DNA from: Prorocentrum cordatum
Taxonomy: Eukaryota; Sar; Dinophyceae; Prorocentrales; Prorocentraceae
NCBI GenBank assembly: GCA_963575745.1
Contig: CAUYUJ010014325.1
Location: 103,501 to 167,500 of the forward strand
Reading direction: 5' to 3'
Length of the DNA: 64,000 nt
Part shown: one piece after another, positions 48,127 to 58,758 of the stretch
How positions within the stretch are numbered: the first letter of the stretch is position 1
Layout of the letters: each line of letters starts with the position of its first letter
Notes under the pieces: model-generated
Seen by the model: only the letters and a program-made list of their open reading frames with translations
Database searches by the model: none
Told to the model about the DNA's origin: nothing
Program-made: the position numbers and the translations under genes

Positions 48127-49971
48127 ATGGATCTGAGTAGCGAGAAACGCTCGCTTATGCACTTCTCGGGAATGGGCGTGGAAGAGGCCGGGCGTCTGGG
48201 CTCTCTCATCGTCAATTTGGCCATGCACAGTGTGGCCCACGTTCGGAACTCAGGGGGGTGGATAGAGGCGCGCACCATCGTCAAGCTGCTGAACGACGAG
48301 GGGCACGAGGCATGGGCGCGCTTTACGCACTCGGTTGCCCAGTTGCCTCCCTACACGGTTCAGGTGCTCGGCGCGAAGATGACGGCCAAAGATGCTGGAC
48401 CGACCTGCGAGCCCGAGGACTGCGAGGACAGTTTTGGCCAATCTCCGATGGGGGATGATGACGTCACCGAGGAGGATAAAATGTTGCCGCCACTGGCGAG
48501 ATTACCGTTCATGTTTCTTGCCTGGAAAGGTGATTCAGTTCGGGTGGTAGACCCGAGACGGATGTGCGTTCGGTGCGAGGTTGCAGCAAATGCCCCCCGC
48601 GAGGCGATAGTGGTTCCCTTGTGCGACGCTGCCATGACGCGCTCTATGATCGGCTCTCTTGGCGCGCCAAAGAATGATATACAGGGAGCTCGCCAATGCA
48701 AGTTCATGACTTGTCTTTCGACTAGTGCCGCCCGATATCCTGTAACCAGTGATCTCGTGGTGAAATGCGGGGAGTGGAGCTCTTCGGGGGTGCAGACCAT
48801 GGTCGAGAACATGAAGAAAGGTGTGAACGGCGAAGTGGACGGTGAGTTGCCGCGGTGGCTCAGACCTGGGGGATGGGCGAGGTCGGCGACTGGCCAGGAC
48901 CTGGATGCCGCTGTTCTCCGACTTGGTGATCCGTATTTCTTGTTCGACATATTTGTAGTTACGTTCCAGCCGCGTCTCTTTGGCCACCAGGGCGCCAGGA
49001 TACTGCGCGACGGCACCCTGGCGATTACTTTTCGCACCAAGTGGGGCGACATCCGCCAGATCATGCGGCGCACAGTCTCGGGCATTCAGCATGCCAGGGT
49101 GTCGTGGGCGTTGGTCTATGACCGATGGTTCGCGGCACTGCTGGTTCAGCCGCAGCCTGGCACAGGCTGCCACGATTTCGCGAAGCAGAACTGTGTGATT
49201 CGTCGCCTGCCCGACGTGGGTGAGATCGACGAACTCGTCACCACAGACAAGAAGGATGCGCTATGCGCTCCTGACTTGTGGGATGGCGGGTATCTTCTAT
49301 GCTGCAATGACTGCTGAAATCGGATCGGAACGCTGGTGTGCGTCACATGTCGCAAGACGATGCACTCAAGTATCACAGTTGTCGATGCCGAGCAGATCCA
49401 GTCGCAGCTCGATTGCAAGGATTTGGGCTTGGAAAAGGTGCGCTTAGACGATGTCAGCGACCATGGGCCTAAGAGGTGGAAAGGGACAGACACTGATCGC
49501 ACTCAGCGAACTGCACAGCTCAGGTGGTTCGACGTCACCGAGGCTGCGATGCACAAACGTCGGGAGAGCGCTCTTCAAGGCAAGACCGCGTACCATAGCA
49601 ACAGCATGGCGGTCTTCGCGTGGTTGCCCAAGTGCCAGAAAGATGCACTACCTTCACCGAAGAATCCCTACAAGGTCGAGAAGACGAGAAAAATGGCCCG
49701 GAGGTGGATCAGGTTCCAGAACGAACACCTCGGGACGCCAGCAACTGGGCCGAATGCGGTCGCTCCCCCGAGCGTCTGGTGGCCATATCTCAGCAGATGG
49801 GTGATGGAAGAAAAGGCATGCGCTGTCAGGGGGCACTTCATATTGAGCCCCTTTCGACTGGGACTAAACAAACCCAGAAGACCGTCATCGAGAAACGCCC
49901 AGCCGTGGTTGGTCCGCATGGTGTTCATCGGCTCCAGGAGTGAACGCCATCCAGCCACCCAGCAGCCCTAA
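48127..49971 (+). pseudogene. Unrecognised protein D (614 codons) with TGA inside a Cys4 zinc site
   Basis: ATG at 48127: MDLSSEKRSLMHFSGMGVEE then AGRLGSLIVNLAMHSVAHVR. Further blocks are GWIEARTIVKLLNDEGHEAW, PPLARLPFMFLAWKGDSVRV, LFDIFVVTFQPRLFGHQGAR and VSWALVYDRWFAALLVQPQP. The frame reaches DLWDGGYLLCCNDC, meets TGA at 49315-49317, and goes on unbroken in the same frame with NRIGTLVCVTCRKTMHSSIT ... LPSPKNPYKVEKTRKMARRW to TAA at 49971. CNDC and CVTC on either side of the TGA form a plausible zinc ribbon, so the codon sits where a residue is expected. One mutated codon is the simplest reading. Family not recognised. Confidence 0.5.
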
Positions 49972-49978
49972 GGCTGTT

Positions 49979-50946
49979 ATGGAGGAGGCGCAAATTGCAG
50001 AGCACTGGTCTGTGGCCGAGATCATGCATCCCCCTCCGACCAAGGCAAGGCCCACGCACGCGGGTGCGCCAGCTGACTATGTCGGCGGCGGCCCACGCAC
50101 GGGCAAGGGGAAGGACGATGCGAGCATAGGAAAAGGACGAAGTGGACCAGCAGCCGTGCGCCTGATGACCAACAAGAGTCTCGGAGGCGCCGTGCTACCA
50201 ACCCGACGCCATGGGACCCCCCGCAAAGTTCGGGAGCCGCCTCGTCTGGATACCCGCCAACACTCCGTCCACCTGCAGCCCAGGATTTTCGGAATGCTTC
50301 GCGGCGCCAGACTGGGCGCGGGCGCGACGCCGCGGAGACGCAGAAAGCGGATTCTCCCACCCCGTGGCAGGGCAGTGCCAGCGACTGGTGGCCATCGTGG
50401 GCGTGGAGCTTGGATAGCTGGAGCAATGACAGCTGGTGCTCGAGCGACTGCTCGTGAGGGCGGCGAGAAGAGAACGAGGCGGAGGCCAGCGACGATGTCG
50501 CCAGGCCCCCCCTCGAGTTCAAACACTTTGCGGCTCGACTGCGTCCGTCTGGGGCGGTCGGGCCGCCGCGAGGCAAGGGCGCGGCGCGCCTGCGTCGCGC
50601 GCGCGGCGAGCCAGTCTGCGGCCAGACTGCCGGGCGCCGTTGTCGCCGACGCTTTGATCAACACTGCAGGGCGTGGCCTAAAACGGGTGCGTCCACCTGC
50701 GCGCGCGTGGAGCACGCCAGGCTGGCCGCGGGCGCGCCCGCCCCGCCGTGCGCGCGCGGCCGGCCAACCCCCCACCCCACCCTGAGGGCCAATCTAAGCT
50801 TAGCGGACGCATCCCCACACATTCACATGGCGTGGAGCACTACTACCCCAGGTTCACTTTCCCCGAGGATCAACCTGAACCAGAGGCTTCAAGAAGATGA
50901 AGAGGAACAACCGACCAACATGGTCAATCATATGCCAATGTCGTGA
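49979..50946 (+). pseudogene. Unrecognised ORF E downstream of D
   Basis: MEEAQIAEHWSVAEIMHPPP runs from 49979. The frame changes near 50160 to a Ser/Pro/Trp-rich stretch ending WWPSWAWSLDSWSNDSWCSS (about 50385-50450) and again near 50500 to an Arg/Ala-rich stretch. It ends HMAWSTTTPGSLSPRINLNQ with EEEQPTNMVNHMPMS at 50946. Coding character is uneven and no domain is seen. Confidence 0.3.
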
Positions 50947-51242
50947 AAGGGTTGGGAAAATATTCAATGGCATGCCATGCAATGGTATACACTGGCGCCG
51001 CAAAAGAAGTATATGCAATATTTGATTACTCAGTGCAGCACGCATTCTTCGGGGATTGTTGCCTTTTCCACCGACGGTGCGAATAGAGATAGTTGCCGCG
51101 TGAGGTCGCTGTGACATCTCGCATGAGCCCCGTTATTTGATCGTCGCTCGCGTGAGTTCCGAACCCCTTTCCGCCAGCCTTCTGAGGGGCATTTGTGAAG
51201 CCTCCCGGGCACCTCTTGGGCGCCTCTCGGGGCCTCTCTGAG

Positions 51243-52500
51243 GTGGTGGTGGTGGGTTGTGGTGGTGGTGGCGGCGGTGGTGGTGGAGGTGGTTGTGGTG
51301 TTGGTCAGGTGGTTGTTGGTCGTGGTTGTGGTGGTTGTGGTGGTTGATGTGGTGGCGGTGGTGGTGGTGGTGGTGTGGTGGTTTGTGGTGGTGGTGGTGG
51401 TGGTAGTTGTGGTGGTGGAGGGTTCTGGTGTTGGTGTTGACACCAAGTGGTGGTGTGGGTGGTTTGTCGTGGTGGTTGTGGTGGTGGTAGTGGTTGTGCC
51501 GCGAAGTGGTTTGTGGTGGGTTGTGGTGGTGGCGGTGGCGGTGGTTGTAGTGGTGTGGTGTTTTGTTGTGGTGGTGGTGGTGGTTGTGGCGATGGTGGTG
51601 TTGGTGGTGGGGTGGTTTGTGGTGGTGGTTGTGGTGGGTTTTGGTGGTGGTTGTGGTGGCGGTGGTGGTGGTTGCGGTGTGGTGGTTTGTGGTGGTTGTG
51701 GTGGCGGTGGTGGTGGTGGTGGCAGTTTGTTGTGGTGGTGGAGGTGGTGGTTATGGCGGTGGTGGTGGTGGTAGTGTGGTGGTTTGTGGTCGTGGCGGTG
51801 GTGGTGGTGGTGTGGCGGTTTGTAGGGGTGGTGGTGTGGTGATTTGGTGGTTCGTGGTGGTGGTGGTGGTGATCGTGGTGGTGGTGGTTGTGGCGGTGGT
51901 GGTGGTGGTGAGGTGGGTTGCTGTGGTGGTGGTAGTGGTGGTTGGTTGTTAATGTGGTGGTGGTGGGTTATGGTGGTGGTGGTGGCTGTGGTGGTGGTAG
52001 TTTCGTGGTGGTTTGTGGTGGTGGTGGTAGTGGTCGTGGTGGTGGCATGGTGGTTGGTGCTGGTGGTGGTGGGTTATGGTGGTGGTGGTGGGTTGTGGTA
52101 GTGGTGGCGTGGTTGTTTGTGGTGGTGGTGGTGGTGGTGGTGGTGGGTTGTGGGTGATGCTGGTGGTGGCGGTTGTGGTTGTGGTTGTGGTGGTGTGGTG
52201 GTTGTGGTGGTTATGGTGGTGTTGGGTAGTGGTGGTGGTGCGTTGTGGTGACGGTGGTGGTGGTGATGCTGGTGGTAGTGGTGTGGTGGTTTATGTTGGT
52301 GGTTGTGGTGGTGGTGGTGGGTAGTGGTGGGTTGTGGTGGTGGTGGTGGCGGTTGTAGTGGTGGTGGTGTGCGGTGGTTTGTGGTGGTGGTGGTGGTGGT
52401 GGTCGTTGTGGTGGTGGTGGTGGGTTTTGGTGGTTGTGGTGGTTGTTGTGGCGGTGGTGGTAGTGGTGGTGGTGTGGTGGTTTGTGGTTGTGGTGGTGGC
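51243..52500. repeat. (TGG)n array, ~1.26 kb
   Basis: Almost pure T/G on this strand: GGTGGTGGT with GTTGTGG, TTTGTGG and GTGTGG variants. The runs of open frames (poly-Val, poly-Gly/Trp, poly-His/Thr) are artefacts. With every C missing over hundreds of bases it has extreme strand asymmetry and many potential G-quadruplex sites. Confidence 0.9.
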
Positions 52501-54287
52501 GTGTCCTTCGGGTCTTGCCGTCACCGTGTCTTGGCTTTGGGTTGTAGTTCCAATGGGTGCCTCCTGGGGTCTCGTCAGAGGGGTCCTGGGGGCGTCTGAG
52601 GAGCATGTGTGAGGGCTCTTGGGCGCCTCGTGGGCGTCTCTGGGATCTTCCTAAGGGCCCCCAGTGGCTTTTGGGAAGCAAAGGCTCGATATGGCAATTT
52701 GTATTTTCCCGTGGCGGCTTCTGGGCTCTCTTTGGTCATCGTCGCTGCGGCTGCCATTGGTGCTGCCGGCCGCCGCCAGCGCAGGCGCCAGAACTGGCAC
52801 CGAGGAGAGAGGACGGCGGGGGGATCGAACCCCCTCTGGGAAACCAAAAGAACAAACATTGGGGGAGTTAGAATTTCCAGCTCTTTTCCCGAGCGGGGGG
52901 GGAGGGTTTGGACCCCCCCCTGGGAGGGCGGGGGTCGTTCGGGAGGGGGGGAGTTAGGGGGGATGGGATACCCCATGGTTCTGATCGACGGCGCCGAGTG
53001 TTGGTGGGGGGCCCACCCCCCGGTTCGAAACGCGCCGCCGAATGTTCCCAAGGCAAGCGCCCGTGAAACGCGCCCTCTCAAACAAAGGCTACAACGACGG
53101 TCCCCCAAGGCACTGTGCGACTTTCCGTTTTTCTCTGCGTGACGGCACGCATGAGATCAGTATTTTCCATGCCAATGCGCCGTCAGGGCGCGGCTTCGTT
53201 CGTTCGTTCGATTGTCCTCTCCTCTCCTCCCCTCGCTCTCCTTTTGCCCTCCCCGCGTGATGAGCATACCCTTGGCTTTTTGGACTTTGAGTTGGTCCTC
53301 GTTCCTTTGTGTATTACGACGGGTCCGCGGTCTCCGGGCCATTACTATTTGTCAACTGCTGTACGTGTCCGTTCCCAGGGCCAGCATTCTTCGCAAATGG
53401 CGAAGGATCCGCGCTCATAGCGCCACGATCAATCCGCAGAGTGCAACGGATCCGCGCTCCCAGGGCCACAGTCCCTGCAGGACAGGATCTGCGCTGCCAG
53501 GACCGCGAACCCCTGCAAATTACAATGGCTCCGTGCTTCCTGGGCCACGGTCCTTTTCAAATCGTGGTGGATTCGCGTTCCCAGGGTCGCGTCCCGGGGT
53601 AATCTTCCAGGGGATTCGCAGGACGTGTGCACGCAGCCTGTGTCGCCCCTCACCGCGCTGCCTGCGCCGCGCGGCAGGGATTCGGTGGACGAGCACACGC
53701 TGTCGTCAACACGCTCCCCAGAGGCCCCGACGCTCTCCCCGGGGCCAGCTTCTCGTCCCGAGCCGTCTCCCGAGGGCCCCGGGGCCCCGGCGAGGGCCTC
53801 CATGGGCCGCAGACAGCGAAACACCTCCCGGCCGCTTTTTTTTTTGTCCAGAACGTCGGAGGTCGGGGCTGGCCCCGGGGGGCCTGCCTCGGTGTCTTTC
53901 GTCAGGGGCCTTCCTCCTGCGACAACCTGGGGCTGTTAGACCTGGGGACAGCGGCAACTTGCGACCTGGCCCAGCCGCCGCGCTGGCATATGCGTGGCCG
54001 AGGCTCGCCGAGAGGCCCGGCGCGTAGCCCTCGGAGGACCCCGAGCCCGAGCGCGAGGCTCTCCTGGACCTGGAGCGGAGGCTCGCGCAGGCCGGCCTCG
54101 GGCGCGTGCCGCCGGGCCTGCCGTGGCGCGCGTGGAGGCGCCTGGCTTGCCGCGGCGTCGTCGCCAGTCTCGGGGGCGGCCACTGGGGCGACGGGGGCGG
54201 CGAGGAGGGCGAAGAGCCCCCATTGCCAGTCTCCGGGGCGACCACGGCGGGGCCAACAGCCCAGGTGAGAGCAATGCGTGTCAGCCA
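52501..54287. other. GC-rich non-coding sequence with G-run repeats
   Basis: 52800-53040 holds G7-G8/C7-C8 tracts and CCCCGGTTCGAAAC, similar in style to the G/C-run units in the 15.9-17.0 kb foldback. 53390-53600 has a loose ~60-bp repeat (GGATCCGCGCTCCCAGGGCC-like phrases). T11 lies at 53837-53847. Open frames are Arg/Pro/Ala-rich on both strands. No gene is called. Confidence 0.45.
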
Positions 54288-54431
54288 CGCGCAGGGGGAC
54301 GAGGGCTTCTTAGAAGCACCCCTGCGTCTTGTGGAAGGCGCGGGCCTCATCTATGGATGTATGCCCGGCGCCTTCTAAGAAGCAACCTGCTTCTAAGACG
54401 CCCTCTCCCCTCCCTCCACCCCCTGCGCGCG
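54288..54431. repeat. 144-bp foldback element
   Basis: The left arm, CGCGCAGGGGGACGAGGGC then TTCTTAGAAG, pairs with the right arm CTTCTAAGACGCCCTCTCCC ... CCCCCTGCGCGCG. Short GCTTCTTAGAAGC palindromes lie inside. MITE-like; no target duplication was identified. Confidence 0.55.
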
Positions 54432-54879
54432 CCGCCATACACGTATCTTTAGGGGCGCTGATGGTCCATGCCTTCGGCGAGGCTCCCAGGCGAATGCGTG
54501 TAATGCCCGCCCCTGGGCTATTCGCCCTTATCGTCGCCCCCGACAGTCGTCGGTCGTCGGTTGTCGTCGCTGGCGGCGCCGTCCGCAAGACCGCTTCAAG
54601 ATGGCTCCAAGTGGCCAGTGATCTTCCCGAGGAGGTTCCCCAAGGAGCCAAAATCCTTTCATAACCTCCCCCCTTCCCCCCCATTCCCTGCTCTTCCTTC
54701 CCCTCCTTCCCACCCACGACGTCGTTGCCGTCGCCGTCCTCCCACGAAGAAGTACAGGCAGCATAAACATAATTTTTCGGAGCTCCGCGCGGATTTCTTG
54801 GATCGGCGCTGGGGCCACCTTGGCGGCGCCTCCAGCGCCACCCCTGGCGCGTTCTGCGCGCCGGGGAGGTAGGTTCATC
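54432..54879. other. No recognised gene
   Basis: Mixed GC-rich sequence with C/T-rich patches (54660-54710). No sustained coding frame. Confidence 0.4.
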
Positions 54880-54900
54880 GCAAGACAAGACAAGACAAGA
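54880..54900 (-). repeat. (TCTTG)4 3' tail of the minus-strand LINE
   Basis: CAAGA repeated four times on +, about 105 bases beyond the ORF2 stop. A short microsatellite tail in place of poly(A) is known in several LINE clades. Confidence 0.6.
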
Positions 54901-55005
54901 AGCCGTGCATCCATGAAGGACGCGTGGGCAGAAATAGCAACTAAAAAGTTGCCGCGGCCGCAGCGGGCGCCTCAAGGGGGAGGCGGCGGAGGAGGCAGAA
55001 AAGCT

Positions 55006-58000
55006 TCAGATGCTCAGGTGTTCGAGATTGTAGACGGATTGTGCCCATTGCTGCCTTGGTCTCCCTCTGCGCCGGCGGAGTGCCCAATCTTTGGGCGTGC
55101 CGTCTGCGTTGCACACCACCCGCTTCACCAAGGAATCGTCTGTTTGTGCAACAAGTTTCCTATACAACTTGCATTGGCGATCACGTAAAATTGCAGAGAG
55201 AGGCTTGGAACCGGCACGCGTCAGAACGGCTGCGTTCGGAACTCTCGAAAAGTAGGAATGAGGTATGCCTAATATCTTGCGCAGGCACCTGCAATGAAAA
55301 GCGTCCAGCCTTGTTCTGTCAACCTTTAGCAGCCACAGAGAATCCAAGGAGTAGAGGACCTTGCTCAACACGCAGCTGGTGTAGATCTGCAACTTCCTTG
55401 CCCTGCTGATTGCAGCATGCTTCCAAATCTTACAAAGCTGTTGGAATATGCCTTTCCCTTCGCCAAGTCGCCGGTTCAATTCATTTCCCACTCGCCCATC
55501 GTGCGTGATCAAGCCTCCTAAGTAGACTGCCTCTGTAACTTGTGTAATGGGCTCCCCGGTCGGCCTCGCCACCACGCTGTCTGAAGCCACTGGCATCTGC
55601 AGAGTCTTGTCCCAGTTAAGCTCCAGGCCATATTTGCGTCCTTCCGAAACGACAGCATTAAGTAGAGCTTGGCAGTTTTCCCCATGTCTTGATAGTAGCA
55701 ACGTATCATCCGCGTAAAGCACGTCTCGGGTAACCACATATCCGGGTTCATCTCGTAGCTGGAGACCGTGGTATACATCATGAAGCATGACACTCTGAAC
55801 CATAATGAACAAGTACGGGGATAGAGGACAACCCTGAGCTATTCCAGCAGCCTGCCGCCTTTCCGTAGAGCAGCCGCAATGATCCACTATGGTGAAGAAG
55901 CGCTCCGAGTATATGCCTTTGATCATGTCTACCATCGGAGAAGGGACCCCAAAGCGCATCAAAGCTGCACACAAGCATTCCGGCTTTAACCTGTCGAACG
56001 CCTTTGCCCAATCAAGCAAGATTATCGTAAGGCCCCCGGTGTTGTCCACGTTGGCCGCATCGATGATTCGCCTGATCAACATGAGAGCGTCTGCCGTTCC
56101 CCGCCGAGGCCGGAAACCGAATTGAGATGATCTCATTCGTTCTTCAGCTCCTCCTCGTAAGAGCCTCTGGTGGAGCATTGACGCCAGTGCCTTGTAGCCA
56201 ACAGTCAACAAAGAAATCGGGCGGTAGTTGCTAGGCAACGTGTGGTCTCCTTTCTTAAATAGAAGTATTACTTTCGCCCTCCTCCATTTGTCCGGGATAT
56301 CTTTAGTCGCCCAGCATGTTTGGCAGATTTCCAGTAGAGCCCCGCCCGCATGGGCATCTTCAGAAACGACTTTCCAGAATTCTGGCGGGACGTCATCTGG
56401 GCCAGCGGCTTTCCCATTTCTCATTTTCCGCAAAGCTTGTTGTAGCTCCCCCAGCGTGAAGGCAGACACATCCACTGGCAACTCGCTGCCCAAAGTGCTT
56501 GTTGACGTAGGGCTGATATCTGCAAATTTGACTTCCCATTGGATCTTCTCAAAGTAATCTGCCAAAGCGTCTGGCCTGCCAGCGGTGTCAGTCAAATTAT
56601 TGTTCATGTCACGTACTCCTGCGTGCTTCATCTGCGGCTTCTTCCTGAGTTGCTTTACGGCGTCCCATTTTCCTCCCACCAGCGTCTCATGAATCCAATT
56701 CGTGCGATCATGCCGGGCTGCCTTCCGGATACGCTTGTGAAGTAGGCGCTCTGCTTGATAATATCCAGAGCGGCGGCATGCGTCTCTCTGTTCAATCAAA
56801 TCCAATGTAGATTGGGAAATCCATTCTTTCTTAGCTCGAGCGGGCCTTGTCCGTAATGTGGAAGACGCTGAAGCGAACGCTCGCTCGATGTTGTTGGCCA
56901 TGTCGTTATGCGATCCCTTCGGCGGCCGGTTGGCCTCCCAAGCCTCAGTGAAAGCCCTGGTAAATGCAGCCTTGGTGTCCGGCTCCTGGACAGAAGATGC
57001 ATCTTTTTGACATTGTGCTTGCGTGTCACGGTGTTTCTTGAATGCGAAATTCACCATCACCTTGGTCAGGAAGTGGTGGCTGTTCAATGCTACGGCACGG
57101 TCTGTCCTGCAATCTTGTACCCAAGGCAATACCGTGTTATGACACAACACGTGGTCAATTTGACTGAACTTGTCCGGCGAAATCGGCTCTGACGGTAGAG
57201 TCCCCAAGTTTCTGAACGTAATCTGTTCTTCCACTGGTACCTTGAGAAACGTATTCGCTACCAACATGTCCTTCTCGATACAGTATTCGATCAAAAGTTG
57301 TCTGTTAGATACTTGTTGCAGGATGCTGCGGGCTGACCCACCCGAGAATACACTATCTCCAATAATGTCTGATTCCCCCAATCCTTGCTGCAACAACTTG
57401 GCGTTGAAGTCGCCCAGTACTAAAGTAGTGCTGTGCGTTGTCGTGGGTTTCGTTATTGCGCCCAACTCGGAAAAGAAATGTTGCCTCTCGTCGTAATCGT
57501 GCCCGCTGTGTGGCGCGTACGCGGAGATAAGATCCAAGACACCATGTTGCACTCGAAGCCGCACTGATGCCAATCTTGGCGAATATGTCCTGAAAGCTAC
57601 AAGTGATGCCCGTGCCCATGGAGCTATTATAAAACCGACTCCTGCGTTGGAAAGCCGTTCTGCGTCGAGTTCCCCGGATAAACAAATTAAGAATCCAAGC
57701 TCTTCTTCATAATATGCGCCATGAAGTTGCGTCTCTTGGATACAAAGAATTCCCAGCCCAATGGAGTTCATCATCCGGAACAGCTCGGTAAGCTTGATCC
57801 TGGAGTCGCCTCGGAGTCCTTCAACATTCCAAGAACCCAATTGTTCCGAACCCAGCGGAACGCAAGAGCGGCGAGGTTGACACCATAGAGCTGTCTGCCT
57901 CGCGGAATGTGTCTGTCCCCCGGCCTGTTGCTGAGTTCGGTGGCCCACGCAAGTACGGGAAGAAGAATGCGAGCCTGTCCTGGCCGACTGTGCCTCGATG

Positions 58001-58755
58001 TCGGGGCCCTCGTTGTCGTCGGTCAGCCCGTCGACGGGGGCAGCGGCGAAGTGAAGGTTGAGGACCGCCGGGGCCCTGAGTGAAACATGGTCACGATGGG
58101 CCCGCCCTTCGGGAACGGCACCCGCGCAAGAAGATGGTGAGGATGTATGTGATGAAGGTGTGCATGTGTAGATGGCCGTAGTGGCAACTTTGTCCAGTAT
58201 ACGTCCATCACAAAATGAACTATCATGCGTTGGAAGGCTTACGGAAACGGTAGCTTTGCCCATCACCGAACCAGATCCCAGAGGAGGGGAAGATGCGGAC
58301 GTCAGAGCTGGGGATGCCTGCGCCGAAGTAGCCTGGCGGGCCAGAGTCCTCGGCGGTGGCACGCGAGACGCTGATGTAGAAGAAGCCGGGGGAGTAGGAG
58401 GAGACGAAGATAAATAAGATGGAGTATGAAATTGTAATTGTTGCTGCGGCTTGGAGTTGTCGCCCATGCCGGCTGCAGAAAATGTGCGGGATGCCGTAGG
58501 TCTGAACATAGCGGTAGCTTTGCCCTGGTTACGCCCAGAACCATCGGACTCAAGAGAACTAGGATGAGGAGGTCCATCTTCAACATATCTGTTGACGACT
58601 TTTCGGGGGCAGACATCTGAAACCGACTTGTTGGAGAAATTGGTAACTTTGCCCAGCATATCCCCAATGATCAAAAAGTTAGGCGGGTCAGATTGCGGAT
58701 GTCCTTGTTCACCGGCTCCGGTATCAAGTCGGACGTTCCCTGATACTTGCCGCAT
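55006..58755 (-). CDS. LINE ORF2: APE endonuclease and reverse transcriptase, intact
   Basis: 1,249 residues, ATG at 58755. Residues 1-300 are low-complexity, with GKVT/GKAT-type phrases recurring. The endonuclease starts QLGSWNVEGLRG (about 57840) and shows LCIQETQLHG, NAGVGFIIAPWA, LISAYAPHSGHD, LVLGDFNAKL, QIDHVLCHN and NSHHFLTKV. RT shows MRNGKAAGPDDVPPEFWK (about 56400), PSNYRPISLLTVGYKA, SQFGFRPRRGTADALML, motif A LLDWAKAFDRLKPE (about 56010), GIAQGCPLSPYLF, motif C VLYADDTLLLSRHG (about 55705), LELNWDKTLQM and AVYLGGLI. The C-terminus is basic, ALRRRRGRPRQQWAQSV. All catalytic Asp/Glu/His positions checked are present. It resembles the L1/RTE side of LINEs; the exact clade is undecided. 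Confidence 0.9.
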   Translation of the reverse strand: MRQVSGNVRLDTGAGEQGHPQSDPPNFLIIGDMLGKVTNFSNKSVSDVCPRKVVNRYVEDGPPHPSSLESDGSGRNQGKATAMFRPTASRTFSAAGMGDNSKPQQQLQFHTPSYLSSSPPTPPASSTSASRVPPPRTLARQATSAQASPALTSASSPPLGSGSVMGKATVSVSLPTHDSSFCDGRILDKVATTAIYTCTPSSHTSSPSSCAGAVPEGRAHRDHVSLRAPAVLNLHFAAAPVDGLTDDNEGPDIEAQSARTGSHSSSRTCVGHRTQQQAGGQTHSARQTALWCQPRRSCVPLGSEQLGSWNVEGLRGDSRIKLTELFRMMNSIGLGILCIQETQLHGAYYEEELGFLICLSGELDAERLSNAGVGFIIAPWARASLVAFRTYSPRLASVRLRVQHGVLDLISAYAPHSGHDYDERQHFFSELGAITKPTTTHSTTLVLGDFNAKLLQQGLGESDIIGDSVFSGGSARSILQQVSNRQLLIEYCIEKDMLVANTFLKVPVEEQITFRNLGTLPSEPISPDKFSQIDHVLCHNTVLPWVQDCRTDRAVALNSHHFLTKVMVNFAFKKHRDTQAQCQKDASSVQEPDTKAAFTRAFTEAWEANRPPKGSHNDMANNIERAFASASSTLRTRPARAKKEWISQSTLDLIEQRDACRRSGYYQAERLLHKRIRKAARHDRTNWIHETLVGGKWDAVKQLRKKPQMKHAGVRDMNNNLTDTAGRPDALADYFEKIQWEVKFADISPTSTSTLGSELPVDVSAFTLGELQQALRKMRNGKAAGPDDVPPEFWKVVSEDAHAGGALLEICQTCWATKDIPDKWRRAKVILLFKKGDHTLPSNYRPISLLTVGYKALASMLHQRLLRGGAEERMRSSQFGFRPRRGTADALMLIRRIIDAANVDNTGGLTIILLDWAKAFDRLKPECLCAALMRFGVPSPMVDMIKGIYSERFFTIVDHCGCSTERRQAAGIAQGCPLSPYLFIMVQSVMLHDVYHGLQLRDEPGYVVTRDVLYADDTLLLSRHGENCQALLNAVVSEGRKYGLELNWDKTLQMPVASDSVVARPTGEPITQVTEAVYLGGLITHDGRVGNELNRRLGEGKGIFQQLCKIWKHAAISRARKLQIYTSCVLSKVLYSLDSLWLLKVDRTRLDAFHCRCLRKILGIPHSYFSRVPNAAVLTRAGSKPLSAILRDRQCKLYRKLVAQTDDSLVKRVVCNADGTPKDWALRRRRGRPRQQWAQSVYNLEHLSI

Positions 58756-58758
58756 TTC

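Noticed and set aside
48127-48400. RNA 2'-phosphotransferase (KptA/Tpt1) similarity of the N-terminus of protein D
   Set aside because: Only a vague GW-rich helix resemblance; the conserved His/Arg blocks of that family were not found.
49315-49317. Selenocysteine at the in-frame TGA
   Set aside because: No SECIS-like hairpin was recognised downstream and the family is unknown; a nonsense mutation is simpler.
51030-52681. Poly-Val/Gly/Trp and poly-His/Thr frames over the TGG array
   Set aside because: Low-complexity artefacts of a triplet array.
53627-54350. Overlapping Arg/Pro/Ala-rich frames on both strands
   Set aside because: Composition-driven; no domain and no codon bias distinguishing one frame.
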